Positions 46,610-57,580 are shown, numbered from the stretch's first letter. The stretch: DNA of 64,000 bases from Ariolimax columbianus (GCA_036924085.1 JAVGWX010000007.1:71439948-71503947), one strand, 5' to 3'. The notes: generated from the sequence alone by a model not told the origin. Translations and numbers: made by a program.

Positions 46610-47110
46610 TCTCGCCGTGTCCAGTTTGGCAGACATGGGATTTTTCATGCTAGTTGCGACCTCTCCTCCGCGTGCGCAAGGTAATGGCAACGTGCCTTAC
46701 TGCACGGGGAACTGAGGCGCTAGTCACAACATACTGACCAGGACGTCGCATCAGGGTCAGGCACAATACACTGACCTGGACCCACACTCTTTCTTCCATG
46801 TAGCGTTCCCTGGAAACAGGCTGTCTTCACGGCAGCCTGGCTGACGAAAAGTGGATTGATGTGATCCCCGTAGTAGTGAGCGCCACGCAGATGAAGCCAA
46901 GCATTGCACAACGGACTGGAGGACCGCTGTTCACCTTCATTAGCATGCTCGGGATGTGAGGAAAGCTAAACAATTCAGCAATTTATCGTCCTTTTCAGGT
47001 CGCACAAAAGAGCAAACTTACTCATGTGGGCATTCAACAACAACAACCTTACTGTACTGCACACATACCAATATATTTACAACAGACAAATAGGTTGGCG
47101 GTTGTAGGAA
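46610..47110 (+). repeat. SINE-F copy split by SINE-B
   Basis: 46610-46702 (agtttggcagacatgggatt, ggtaatggcaacgtgccttac) and 47055-47110 (actgcacacataccaatata) are the two parts of the SINE-F body seen whole at 27564-27750. They are separated by SINE-B. Confidence 0.8.
46695..47054 (+). mobile_element. SINE-B copy inserted in SINE-F
   Basis: ccttactg occurs at 46695-46702 and at 47047-47054 and is the likely target-site duplication. The element holds the gtagtagtgagcg core, the gcaagcattgcacaac-type stretch and an ending caacaacaac at 47037-47046. Confidence 0.85.
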
Positions 47111-47750
47111 GCGACGTTATGCAAAGACCATGCTACTTACATACATGTTACATTTTCCTCGTTCTGCCTCTCTGTCTAATTAAACAAATTGTCAACAGCA
47201 GTAGATGAGACAAGTATTATCAGCACATTTAGTAAAGTCTCGTATGTCTATTCTCTCCTGACAGCAATATTTTAACTACATTCATTCAATCAATTTGATT
47301 TCTGCTGAAAAACAGTTTATAATAATCGTTTTTCCATTTGAAATTGTGAGAAGATTTTAAATATGATATATTTTTATCTTTTTGTTTTGTGTATATCAAT
47401 AAGCCCCAAACATCAGTTTAAAAACAACATTCAGAAAGAAATTCAAGCGCAACAGCCAGACATTAATAGAAGTCATGGAACATGCTGTTGAAAGAGACGG
47501 TGTCTGCGAAACGTGACGTCATGTATCTTTCTATTCATAGTTTAATAAGCAAATATTTGTATGGACACTTTATTATTTACGATATTACGCATACTATAGA
47601 AACAGTTGTTGAATTTTTAAATGGAAAAGCATATTGTCCAAGTGTCAGCTCTGTAGAATCATCGTAATAATTGTAATTGTATCTATGCATGAGCATGGAT
47701 CGATCAAGTTCCGATAGCTTTGAGTCAAGTATGTTATATTATTAATGACA
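47111..47750. other. Unassigned DNA
   Basis: No gene or repeat recognised. Confidence 0.35.
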
Positions 47751-47758
47751 CAAGTTTT

Positions 47759-47992
47759 TTATTTTGAGATAAGTAGGTTTGGGGTGGATAGGTATGTCAA
47801 GTTGGTATAATCTTCTAACTCAAGTATATCTTTGCAGCAAGGTTCATCCGTGAGTTGGTTTGTATCCGGATTGCTCATTATTTTACCTGTGTTTCTGTTT
47901 TCTGGTGTATATGTTTTCCCAGTGCCAAGAATATACTTGTCTTTGCGATTGTTCTGAATATTTTGTTTATTGACTATCCTCAAAGGTTTCAT
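47759..47992 (-). other. Protein-like open frame, unknown
   Basis: A 77-residue frame. Its C-terminal half (IMSNPDTNQLTDEPCCKDIL, then ELEDYTNLTYLSTPNLLISK) has a balanced, coding-like composition. The stop overlaps AATAAA (tcaaaataaaaaac). It could be the last exon of a host gene or a decayed TE frame; no family recognised and no clear acceptor. Confidence 0.25.
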
Positions 47993-48333
47993 TTGTTTTC
48001 TTATATATACAACACAATTGTATTTCTATATTCTTTCTAAATAAATACTAAAACCCAAAAGATAATGGTGTATATATTTTTTAAAAATTATTTCGACAAG
48101 GTGTACCGACCAGTGTATGTGACAAGTATGTGTATCTGTTTGTAGTGTTTGAATTGTATTTTTTGTTTTAATTTAAAATAATTAATATTTATTTTATTGG
48201 ATTGTCTTTTTTTATTTTTTTATTTTGGTTAGATGTTTGCCTCACTAGTTTCTACTGGCGGAGGCACGCCATTTTCCACCCCAGACCGTAGTCCATTGGG
48301 CGATATCAGGTCACATAAACCAGAGTTGGATGC

Positions 48334-49262
48334 ATGTGTGCATCTTCTTCTTCTTCTTCTTCTTCTTCTTCTTCTTCTTCTTCTTCTTCTTCTTCTTCTT
48401 CTTCGTATGCAGTCAGACAGTAACCATTATTTTTTTGAAAAAAGCGGCGGTCATCCTGAGGCTGTCGCCACTGCCATAGAGCTTGTCTTGCAGTTCCACT
48501 GGTGATGGCCACATCTGCTCTCTCTGATCCTCGTATGTCGGGCAGTTCTGCAGCAGATGTTCAGCGGTCATTTTACCAGTACCGCACGGGCATTCGTCGG
48601 TACCACCTATCTTCAATTTGTTGAATAGGTGGTACCTCAGTCTATTGTGGCCAGTGCGAAGTCTGAAGACAACGACCTGCTCTCTTCGGTTCAACTGGTA
48701 ATAGGCATCGTTTTTGGTGTAACCAGTTTGTTCGGTTTCCCATTTGGTCATGTATCTGGCTTTGATAAGCCGTTTTGACTCTTCTTACGTCATATTAGTA
48801 TCTGTTTGTGGTAGTCTTGCACCTACTTTTGCCAGTCTGTCTGCCTCCTCGTTGCCTTGGATGTTGCAGTGTGATGGGACCCACTGTACCACTACCCTTT
48901 TTGGTGCGGACTGCTGGCACAGTTTGCAGAGTGCTGCTCTTAAGTCATTAAGCTCAGTGTTTTTCTGGCTTTTTAGCGCTGTGACTACGGCGAGAGCATC
49001 TGTAAGCAGGACTATAGGGCTTTCATTTTCATTGTGTGCCACCATTTCTTCCACTGCCGCCCTCAGTGCCTCTGCCTCCGCTCTGAAATTGCTTGTGAAC
49101 TTACCAGTAGCGAATGACATTGTTATTTGTTTGCCATTTGGTAGGTTCAGGAATGCTCCTGCCCCTCCGTTCTGTGTATTGTTTGTTACAGAACCGTCGG
49201 TGTATGCATGGGTCCAGTCCATGCTTGGGTAGCTTTTCGATATGAAGCTTATGTGTGCATCT
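48334..49262 (-). mobile_element. RNase H LINE, 5'-truncated insertion with GAA tail
   Basis: The perfect duplication atgtgtgcatct is at 48334-48345 and 49251-49262, so the insert is 48346-49250 (905 bp). In sense (minus) it encodes HKLHIEKLPKHGLDWTHAYT with the first RNase H Asp, ADALAVVTAL-type Glu/Asp strands (AEALRAAVEEM; VLLTDALAV) and VQWVPSHCNIQGNEEADRLA with the last Asp. A Cys/His-type end follows (DECPCGTGKMTAEHLLQNCP). After the MVTV stop only about 15 bases precede a (GAA)n tail of about 20 units. Two frames abut near 48750-48785, so one frameshift breaks it. Confidence 0.93.
48344..48404. repeat. (CTT)n / (GAA)n tract
   Basis: About 20 triplets. It is the 3' tail of the minus-strand LINE rather than an independent microsatellite, since it sits between the LINE stop and the target-site duplication. 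Confidence 0.95.
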
Positions 49263-49422
49263 GTATGTACCTATGCTAGCCCAACCAAAGTGCAATGGAA
49301 GGGCTTTACCACGAGGGCGCGTGTGAAAGTTGTGCAAGGGTGTGACTGTGGGACAGAGTCAAATGAAACAGAGTGAGGTAAGAGGAGAGAGAAGGGGAAG
49401 AGTGGCCCCCGGGGTGAGCAAT

Positions 49423-49745
49423 TTTTTTTTTTTTTTTTTGCTTAGATGTTTGCCTCACTAGTTTCTACTGGCGGAGGCGCGCCATTTTCCACCCCAGACC
49501 GTAGTCAATTTGGGCGATATCAGGACGCATAAACCAGTGCTTGGATGCATGTGTGCATCTGTATGTACCTATGCTAGGTTTGTGCGCCCTCAGAAGCTAG
49601 CCCAACCAAAGTGCTATGGAAGGGCTTTACCACGAGGGCGCGTGTGAAAGTTGTGCAAGGGTGTGACTGTAGGACAGAGTCAAATGAAACAGAGTGAGGT
49701 GAGAAAAGAGAAGAGTGGTAAGTATGATCCCGGGGTGAGCAATGA
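49423..49745 (-). mobile_element. SINE-D, nearly complete copy with poly-A tail
   Basis: A run of T at 49423-49439 is the sense poly-A tail. The body runs through gcttagatgtttgcctcact, ggaggcgcgccattttccac and gtgcgccctcagaagctagc to ccggggtgagcaatgatc near 49745. It directly abuts the end of the previous SINE-D copy, which has the same ccggggtgagcaat end. I see no obvious tRNA boxes. Confidence 0.85.
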
Positions 49746-50174
49746 TCTTTGTCCACATACATGTTGTATTAATGTTTACACGTGTTTGAATAGCGGTAGT
49801 TACGTAACTATACATATTATAACTTTGCCTAGCTGTAGGTTTCCCGTCTCCTCTAAGGTACAGCAAATCAGAAACACACATATATTGAAACGTTCAGTCA
49901 CAGTACACAACGTAAACGGAGCCAACAACGTAATAGTTTGACCCTTCGTAAGCCAATGAGGCATAGTTGTCCGAGTTATGGTTCCAGAGTGCGCGACTTG
50001 CAAGTTGTATCCCTTGATGCTTGTTCTGAATCGCCGTAACTGTCGCGATGATTTTGTACCTGTATATGAGTCACACGATATATTAGACATGTTCCATTTT
50101 CTTCTTACCAACCCACATCTTAATCGATATTACAATATTGTCATTGTCTGTATGAGCACATTCTCCACCACTGT

Positions 50175-50175
<1 letters not shown>
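49746..50175. other. Unassigned DNA
   Basis: No recognised coding or repeat sequence. Confidence 0.35.

Positions 50176-50177
<2 letters not shown>

Positions 50178-50244
<67 letters not shown>
50178..50244. repeat. (AT)n microsatellite
   Basis: Over 30 uninterrupted AT units, which make the IYIYIY frames on both strands. Length likely variable. Confidence 0.97.
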
Positions 50245-50246
<2 letters not shown>

Positions 50247-50269
50247 TGAAAACGAAGATAAGGGAGATC

Positions 50270-51015
50270 ACCAATAGAGACCAGCTTTTTGCTGATGAGG
50301 CTGCAATTGTCACACACAGTCAGCAGGAACCAGAGGTTGATAGGTCGCTACTTCCAGGCTTTCAAAGATTGAAGGTCTCACAATAAGTCTCAACAAAGCA
50401 AATGTGCTGAGACAAGAAGTAGATGCCTCATCAAGTCGTAGCATCGATAATTATGAACTGGCAATTGTACACCAATTCACATTCCTGGGATCCCTCATCA
50501 ACGACAAGCCCTCTCTAGACACAGAAATGAAGAAAGCCAGAGAAGGTTCACCCTGGGGGCAGCTCTTCCCCTGCTCTCTTCACACCACTCTCTGTTTCAC
50601 TAGACTCTGTCCTACAGTCACACTCTTGCACAACTTTCACATGCGCCGTCACGGCGAGGCCCTTCCATTGCACTTTGGTTGGGTAGGAACATACAGACGC
50701 ACACATGCATCCAAGCACTGGGTTATACGTCCTGATATCGCCCAATGGACTACTGTCTGGGGTGGAATGGGCGCGCCTCCACCAGTAGAAACTAGTGAGG
50801 CAAACATCTAAGCAACAACAATAACAACAGACCCAGAAATAGACAATCGCACTGCCAAAGCTGTTTCTACATTTTCTCTCCCAACAACGTACGTTTGAAA
50901 AAAAAAACAACCCAGAAACTGACTATTAAAACCAGAGCCATGGTGTACGATGTATGTGTCGTCAGCACACTTCTATATGACAGCAAGGCTTGGACAACTT
51001 ATGTAAAATAGGAAC
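50270..51015 (+). pseudogene. LINE fragment interrupted by SINE-D
   Basis: Before the SINE: RDQLFADEAAIVTHSQQEPE (catalytic FADD changed to FADE), IDNYELAIVHQFTFLGSLIN and DKPSLDTEM up to 50516. After it: PRNRQSHCQ-type frame, then KTRAMVYDVCVVSTLLYDSK at about 50930. Same family as 15700-17070. The insert is bounded by agacacagaaat (50517-50528) and agacccagaaat (50829-50840). Confidence 0.85.
50517..50840 (+). mobile_element. SINE-D copy with 12-bp target-site duplication
   Basis: Element 50529-50828 in plus orientation: ggttcaccctgggggcagct near its start, the gcgccgtcacggcgagg-type centre, and gaggcaaacatctaagcaac followed by caataacaac at the tail. Flanking repeats differ at one base. 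Confidence 0.9.
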
Positions 51016-51500
51016 ACAACAAACGATAAGCAAATAAATAAATAAATATATATATATATATATATGTTGTTCATAGCTCCAAGTCATATCATTCTATAGT
51101 CAGTCATAACTGAAAGGGGATACTATAATATACTTCCTACAGAGCAATATTATCACCACCACCATCACAATCACAGCACTACCATCACCATTACTTCCTA
51201 CAGCACGATCACTATCACGACCATAATCCCCCACATCGCTACCCTCATCACCACAAAAATATAATCACCATCCCTTTCTACACCACCCCCATCATTGCCA
51301 CCGTCATCATCACAAACACTACCATCACCATCACTTCCTACAGCATCATCTCCACCCACATCATCACAACAACTACCCTCGCCATCACTTCTTACAGCAC
51401 CATTATCATCACTTCTTACAACATCATTATCATCCCCACCCACATCATCACAACTACCCTCGCCATCACTTCTTACAGCACCATTATCATCCCTACCATA
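51016..51500. repeat. Low-complexity CCA/TCA-rich tract and short (AT)n
   Basis: (AT)n near 51045-51066. From 51150 to 51500 the plus strand is a degenerate cat-cac-cac triplet field with a larger repeated block (acttcttacagcacca, at 51388 and 51467). The Ser/Pro and Asp/Gly rich frames here are by-products. Confidence 0.85.
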
Positions 51501-51982
51501 GTTTTCGTGGCCGTTGTTTACATTCTATGTTCAGACATGCTTGGCATCAATTCCTTTTATTGTTAATCTATTTTGTCTGCCTTATACTTCTCCTTCTCCA
51601 CCATCCTTTATTGCACAACTTGATGAAGTGATATGTTACCTATCCAGACCTTGCATCTTCACCCTTTCTCTAATCAGTTCAGTCAGTGTTTTGATCAGTC
51701 TCGAGAACACGCTGGGATCATAGGCTTTCCCTCGCAGATAATGTTCAAAAACGTCTTGAATGACCTTTCAACAGAAGAATTGAAACAAATTAGTGGTTTA
51801 GAACGGCGATTATGTAACTAACAATACCTTCGACAAGTTGATGATAAATACTTTGCTGTTTCAGTTTTTGTTGTTGTGAGGTGAGGTGAGGTGATCAGTT
51901 CCCTTCTTGGGTTACTTAACTGTAAATCGGGTAGTCAGTCACATCTGGGTAGACTAGAGTATAACGTGACCGTCAAACGAAC
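51501..51982. other. Unassigned DNA
   Basis: No gene recognised; short frames only. Confidence 0.35.
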
Positions 51983-52259
51983 CCTGTCCGTTTTTTTTTT
52001 TTTTTTTTGCGTTCGCCTTATTTATCTATTCCCCAAGGAGTGTGTGCGTTACACTGTGGTTTTTATTTTTGCGCCTGTCGGCCCAGTGCATCCGACTTCA
52101 GCATGCATTTTATGTAAGGGTCTGCTTCCTCCTGCATTTTCTAAGGGTTTGCTTCCCCGGGGTAACGGCCGGTGCTGTGATGGGAATCGAGCCCAGCACC
52201 TTCGGGTCGTGAGCCGTGCCACTTAACCACTAGGCCACGCCGTCCCCTCCTGTCCGTTT
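51983..52259 (-). mobile_element. SINE-A, full copy with perfect target-site duplication
   Basis: cctgtccgttt at 51983-51993 and 52249-52259. The element, read minus, begins ggggacggcgtggcctagtg with A box, then B box gggctcgattccc. The body holds aaaatgcaggaggaagcaga and gcatgctgaagtcggatgca, and a pure A tail of about 17 (T run 51991-52008). This is the best-preserved copy, so probably the youngest here. Confidence 0.95.
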
Positions 52260-52968
52260 GATTGCGTGTTAACGGCTTTCAAGGAATAATTTTGTCTACG
52301 GGCTCCACGTAAAGAAACTGTTCCCTTTTTCGTAAATACACGAGTATCTCGCTTTAAATTATGGCGAAGCTTCATTACAATTAATAAGACAACAATTATA
52401 TAATTGGGAAGGTATGACACAATAGTAGCGACAGAAAAACCTGCAATATCTAATGACTTTATTTTTTTGAAAAGACAATAACTAGTAACGATGAAATACT
52501 ATATTTGCTAACATGGTAACGTGATGAAACAAATATTGAATAGTAACAGCAAATGTAGCAGTTATAGATTTAAAGAGTTGCAACTTTATAGTTTTATAAT
52601 TGTATACTTCATTTGTTTCATGTCCACCAAATTCTTCCTGACGTTCACAATTTACACACACACAAACATATTTGGGATTTAGCTCTATTGTTGGAGTCCA
52701 TCGGGAGGATTACTAGATCGGAAGGATTACTAGAGCTGGAGGATTACTAGAGCGGTAGGATTACTAGAGCGGGAGGATTACTAGAGCTAGGGAATGATAG
52801 CCGCTTGTCCCTGCAGTCAGCACGCAGTGTACATGTTAGATTTTTATTTTACTCTGGATAGAAAAAGAACTTACACCATATCGAGGTTTTGAACCCGTAT
52901 TCACATAATCAACATATCGGTATGCAAACCTCTCTGCCAGCCTCTCTCATAATATTAAGAATATTCAT
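52260..52968. other. Unassigned DNA with a short tandem repeat
   Basis: Contains five imperfect units of ggaggattactagagc (about 17 bp) at 52702-52790; nothing else recognised. Confidence 0.6.
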
Positions 52969-53345
52969 GTGGCGAGGAGACTAAAGTCCGGTCAGGTAGA
53001 TCATATTGATCGGACAATGTTAGTCAAAGTCAAGTGCGCATTCTCACCAAGACCACACCTCACTACCATGCAGTTCTCTCTAGATACAGGATGTTTCACG
53101 ACAGTCTAGATAACAAGAGAATGGGGGGGGGGGGGGTAGATCGATTGATCCACGTATTAGTAAGCAACAAACAGATGAAGTCAATCATAGCACAATCGCC
53201 TGGAGGACTTCGGCCCACCTTAATGAGCAGGCTCGAGATGTGAGAAAAGTTATAGCAACGCGAAACCTAAAGCCATTTTCAGGGCACACTAAAAAGTAAA
53301 CAAACTCACTGTGGGCTTTAACAATAACAACAACAAAAACAACAA
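52969..53345 (+). repeat. SINE-B, longest copy, with poly-G run
   Basis: Shares aaagtccggtcaggtaga-type start with 61865, and the gatgaagtcaatcatagcac core. It ends in an AAC-rich tail (53320-53345). A G-run of about 13 lies at 53125-53137. Confidence 0.8.
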
Positions 53346-54009
53346 TTACTAACTTAAAAATACGAAAATGTAAACATGCTGTTAAGCTTCATCCTGCACC
53401 TGCAAGAGTGAAACGCGTTTCCTTTTCGCGTGGCCGTTAGCCAAGCCAGGAAACTAACATGCCGTAAAACGGATGTTGGCTGTACTGACATCAATTTAGT
53501 ATAAATAGATGTACAATAAAAGACAAATTATTTAATTTATCTATTCAATGTTGTACTCTTAATTCTTATGTATTCAGCATACATTTTGTTATCTTTCATA
53601 ATCATTCCATTTCATTCATTCTCGTTGTACACCTCACTACATTGCATTTTCACAATAATTTGTAAATATGTGATGATGGTTTGATATTTAAAGAACAAAA
53701 ATATTACTAAAAAAAAATTAAAAAAAATGTAAATAAAAAAAAAATTATTATTATTTATATATATATATATATGTACATATATTTAAATCAGGAAAAAAAA
53801 AATAACTAGGGGTCCGGATAAATTATGAAGGAAAATAAATATACTCATTCCCAAAATGGTCCCTTGAAAACAATTGTGCATATTTTGCCTCGAAAACCCG
53901 ACAGGGTAAACTAAAGAACACAAGAAAATGAAAATTGCAACCAAATATCTACGAAGAACGACATGATTATCAAATGGCGAGGAATAATGGGAGGAACATC
54001 ACGGAAACA
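53346..54009. other. AT-rich unassigned DNA
   Basis: Poly-A and (AT)n tracts near 53705-53775; nothing coding recognised. Confidence 0.4.
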
Positions 54010-54127
54010 TCAGGTTAGGAACAAACAGATACACACACGCATCCAAGCACTGATTTATGACCAAATTCACTACGGCCGGGATGTGGAATAGGCGCGCTTC
54101 CGCCAGTAGAAACTAGTGAGGCAAACA
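54010..54127 (+). repeat. SINE-D fragment
   Basis: cacgcatccaagcactgatt and gccagtagaaactagtgagg followed by caaacac, matching the tail half of SINE-D at 50690-50810. Confidence 0.8.
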
Positions 54128-54764
54128 CATAAAATTACAAAATTAAAAAAAAATATAAAATAATTCAAAGAAATAATATATTTGGACGATTTATAAATAG
54201 TTATTTAAAGGACATCAATTACAGCTGAGATTAATAATAGTTGCAAGATGTTGTAAAAATGTGAACAATTTTTGTTACAGATATAGATGTGGATGAGGTA
54301 TACATATTAAGAAAATAACGAAAATAATTTTTAGTAATACAGAAAAAATGCAACAAATGATAACAAGTATAAATAGAGATATGTTCAATGAAAGCGAAAA
54401 GTTGTTTAAACCTGGAACGCAACATACAGGTAGCTGATAAATGATAATCTAAGGAGACGAAAAATGAGTTAAAAATTATCTACGTTTCAAAAATGAAATA
54501 GAAATATAGATATTGAATGACAAATTGTAAGAAGGAATAACAACCAAACATCATCTGCCGTTTCTTGCAGGAAGGACCTTCGTGATCATGCAGTGTTAGT
54601 TTCTGTTACTCTTTTTATTATATGACTAGTTTGCCAACTCTATACACAACTCTCCCTAGTCACGTTTTGTGACATACATGTCCATAATATGATGTGGCAG
54701 CCATATTCTTTCTCTCATTGCCCCCACATGATAGACAATATAAAAACCACCTAATCGGGTGGAT

Positions 54765-55030
54765 ATTCTTGTTGTTGTTTAATGTCCCAAATGCGTTTGT
54801 TTACTCTTTTGTACGTTCTGAAAAGGGCTCGAAGTGGCGTGTTGCTATAGCTGTCCTCCCATTCCAAGCGTGCTTGTGAACGTGCACCGGAGTCCTCCAT
54901 GATATTGTGCTATAATTGACTTTATCTGCGTGACGCTCTCTACCATGGGGACCGAGTCGATCCCCATCTCGTTGGCTATACTGCCATGAAACATTCTGTT
55001 CCCTGGAATAACTGCATGGAAATGGGATCC
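54765..55030 (-). repeat. SINE-B copy, minus orientation
   Basis: Starts with tgttgttgttt (CAA tail in sense) and contains tttgtacgttctgaaaaggg and the core in reverse. Diverged. Confidence 0.7.
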
Positions 55031-56115
55031 TGGTTAAAATATTTCATCTGACTCTACTAACACGAAGATAGCAATATAACTAGACATTACAGTTAGTTAA
55101 TGTAACAGACCCTCTGCTGCCGTGATCGAACTTAGAACATTCTCACACTCATCCACATCATCATGACCATACTCAGTAAATGACATATCACACAGCAGAT
55201 GGCATATTTATTATATCATACTCATATCATAGAATGAGTAGAGAAATTACAAACACAATATAATACATATCTTAACTAAACATTCAACTAAAACGGGAAT
55301 TGTAAGCATTAGCTATTGATGGAATTCCCAACTATCTAAAAACCCAGTTCTATTGCCTTGCAATTGCATCACACACACATCGCCTTAACTGCGTCTTCAA
55401 CACACCTTATCAAATACTCTTCCTCACTGAAATCCCCTCAGGCGGGCGATCTCGACATAACTCGTTCACAATGTGTCCTTGCTTACAAACACACTTTCAC
55501 ATTATCTATTAATGCAAAACTCACACACCTATTTGAGCGATCCTGTTCTATCACTAAACATTCGTCCAGCAGTCTATCAATCGCTCCTCTACCTAAGTCG
55601 GTGAGTTAAACATACTATCTACATTCAGTCTCTCTCTCACTCTTACAGCCTCACTCTCTCCCTCACTCTCCATCTCTCCTCCAGCCTCCCGAGCTAAACT
55701 TTGTCTCGAGTTATATATCCTCAAGCAAGGCCAGAGCTTGACCAATCGATCTCAGGTATGGTCATCTTCAATCCCAATTGGAACGAAACACTTTGCACAC
55801 CTGTCACTCATTCTCTCGCAGCAAGCCCCGTTGCCAATTTCGTCTGTCAATCAATCTCCCCCTACCAAAATCGGAAGGCCAGTGGTCAGTTTCTATCTGT
55901 CCACATTCCTTAACCCAACTCTGTTCTCCTTTGCTGAGACGGTGAGTGACCTTGACATGCATTCAGGTAGCTTTAAGCTTTACATGTTCAGGCATCCTAA
56001 ACTCCCCTTGCTCCGGCGGGAACTGTTACATTAATACTAATAAACATACACAGTTTAGAACGTGAGACTTGTGATCACATGTTCGTTAAACAGTAAATAA
56101 TGCGCCGATAATTAA
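55031..56115. other. Unassigned DNA
   Basis: CT-rich stretches near 55610-55690. Frames at 55358-56034 are not recognised. Confidence 0.35.
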
Positions 56116-56119
56116 CACA

Positions 56120-56875
56120 ATTCAGGAAAGTGGTGATTCAGTGGATTCTTTCTCATTGCAACATAGTTAACGATCAGGAGGCTGACATACTGACTAGAGA
56201 AAGCAGAACGCTGTTTCAACCTAATCAGGAGGCTGACATACTGATTAGAGAAAGCAGACCGCTGTTTCAACCTAATCAGGAGGCTGACATACTGACTAGA
56301 GAAAGCAGAACGCTGTTTCAACCTAATCAGGAGGTTGACATACTGACTAAAGAAAGCAGAACGCTGTTTCAACCTAATCAGGAGGTTGACATACTGACTA
56401 GAGAAAGCAGAACGCTGTTTCAACCTAATCAGGAGGCTGACATACTGACTAGAGAAAGCAGAACGCTGTTTCAACCTAATATATGTATAACTTATGAAGA
56501 GGCCATGAGGTTAATCCGGTATAGGTAGAAGAACAAGTGGTTAGCGGAGCATCCAGAATGACAACGAAATGACCCTTACTATCAGCTAAACAGGGTAGAA
56601 CAGGTCGGAATTTTCCCCACAACAGGTTACGATACCATCTATTCAACAAGATCAAATCGGAATATACCGATGAATCTGTTTGCGGCAGTGATAATTTTTT
56701 GTTCATTTTATGTCCCTGAACATCTGCTGTATAAGTGTCACAGACTTGACCATCTCTTGTTGCAGACACGCATTATGGAGCTTTCTATAACCTTATGCGG
56801 ACCATTGCTTTCTTTAGAGACATTCAAGTTGACGTCTGAAAGGGTGCGAAGATGAAGAAAGAAGAAGTGTTATCC
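56120..56875 (+). pseudogene. RNase H LINE C-terminal part with in-frame array
   Basis: VIQWILSHCNIVNDQEADIL is the last RNase H motif (SHCNI-GNEEAD), then six copies of a 17-residue unit, then ITYEEAMRLIRYR. Past a stop follow a DPYYQLNRVEQVGIF-like stretch near 56570, FRDIQVDV-like residues near 56820, and a gaagatgaagaaagaagaag tail at 56845-56868. Same family as 48346-49250 and 22378-23250. Confidence 0.88.
56175..56480. repeat. Six-copy 51-bp array, in frame, inside the RNase H LINE
   Basis: Unit caggaggctgacatactgac... of 51 bp, exactly six times (306 bp). As 51 is divisible by three, the coding frame stays open: each unit reads QEADILTRESRTLFQPN with minor changes. Confidence 0.97.
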
Positions 56876-57419
56876 ACAGCCAAAATGTCAGGTATTCTTG
56901 CACTTTTGTAAAAAAAAACCCAACGGATATGAGTTGGTCACCTTGCTTGAATGTCAAGCGAAAGGCTTCCGAAGAGGTTCCCGCATAGTGAACTGAGTGA
57001 AGGAGAGCGTTCTCGGGGGCATCTAAAAAAGGGTTTCATTTACGGTCTGAAGGAGTCTCTTAAGTGCTGTCAAATAGATGTTAACACATGAGAAGACATG
57101 GCTCACAATCGTTCAACCAGCGTTGAAATCAGCGAGGACCTCCGTGTCCAGGAAGCCCAGGATAGACGGACAAATAGTAAGTTAAGAACAGAGTGAATGC
57201 CAGTGCCAGCTACGGATTATGTTTGCCAATCGCGTCATAGAACTTTCCTCGCTCTTGCGGGCGATTTTCAGTGCACACGAGCTCAGGAATTGATAGCTAT
57301 TATTCTTGATGATTTACGTGATGTAGCCAAAAAGACTGAAAAGTTTAAGGGAGTGTTTCTTGGCCAACAGAAGGTAACAGGAGAAGGAACAACTTATTGA
57401 AAGTGAACGTTGTAATTCT

Positions 57420-57580
57420 CAATCTTCTTCGTTCGTTCTCAATATACCGCTAGCAAGCCATGAAAAGGGCTTTGAAAGTAACATGATGTTGTCGGGAGAA
57501 GGGAATGCGTTGTGTCGTAGTTTACAGCTTGACTGCGATAGTTCACCTTTCGGTCCAACACATCCGACTCAGCAGATGCT
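57420..57580 (-). repeat. SINE-C, 5'-truncated fragment
   Basis: caatcttcttcgttcgttct (GAA tail in sense) followed by agaagggaatgcgttgtgtc and catccgactcagcagatgct, the tail half of SINE-C. Confidence 0.8.

Larger units (their letters stand above)
48222..49420 (-). repeat. SINE-D copy, split by a LINE insertion
   Basis: 48222-48345 (gatgtttgcctcactagttt, gcatgtgtgcatc) and 49251-49420 (tgtgcatctgtatgtaccta, ccaaccaaagtgcaatggaa) together make one SINE-D, compared with the whole copy at 49423-49745. A T-rich run at the left (about 48205-48225) is its poly-A tail in sense. Confidence 0.85.

Noticed and set aside
48233..48512. Poly-Glu and poly-Leu frames
   Set aside because: Products of the GAA/CTT tail of the LINE insertion.
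50083..50313. IYIYIY frames on both strands
   Set aside because: Translation of the (AT)n microsatellite.
51198..51501. Asp/Gly-rich and Ser/Pro-rich frames
   Set aside because: Degenerate CCA/TCA triplet repeat, no domain or splice signals.
55358..56034. Overlapping plus frames with Ser/Thr/His-rich composition
   Set aside because: Composition follows CT-rich DNA; no domain or partner exon seen.
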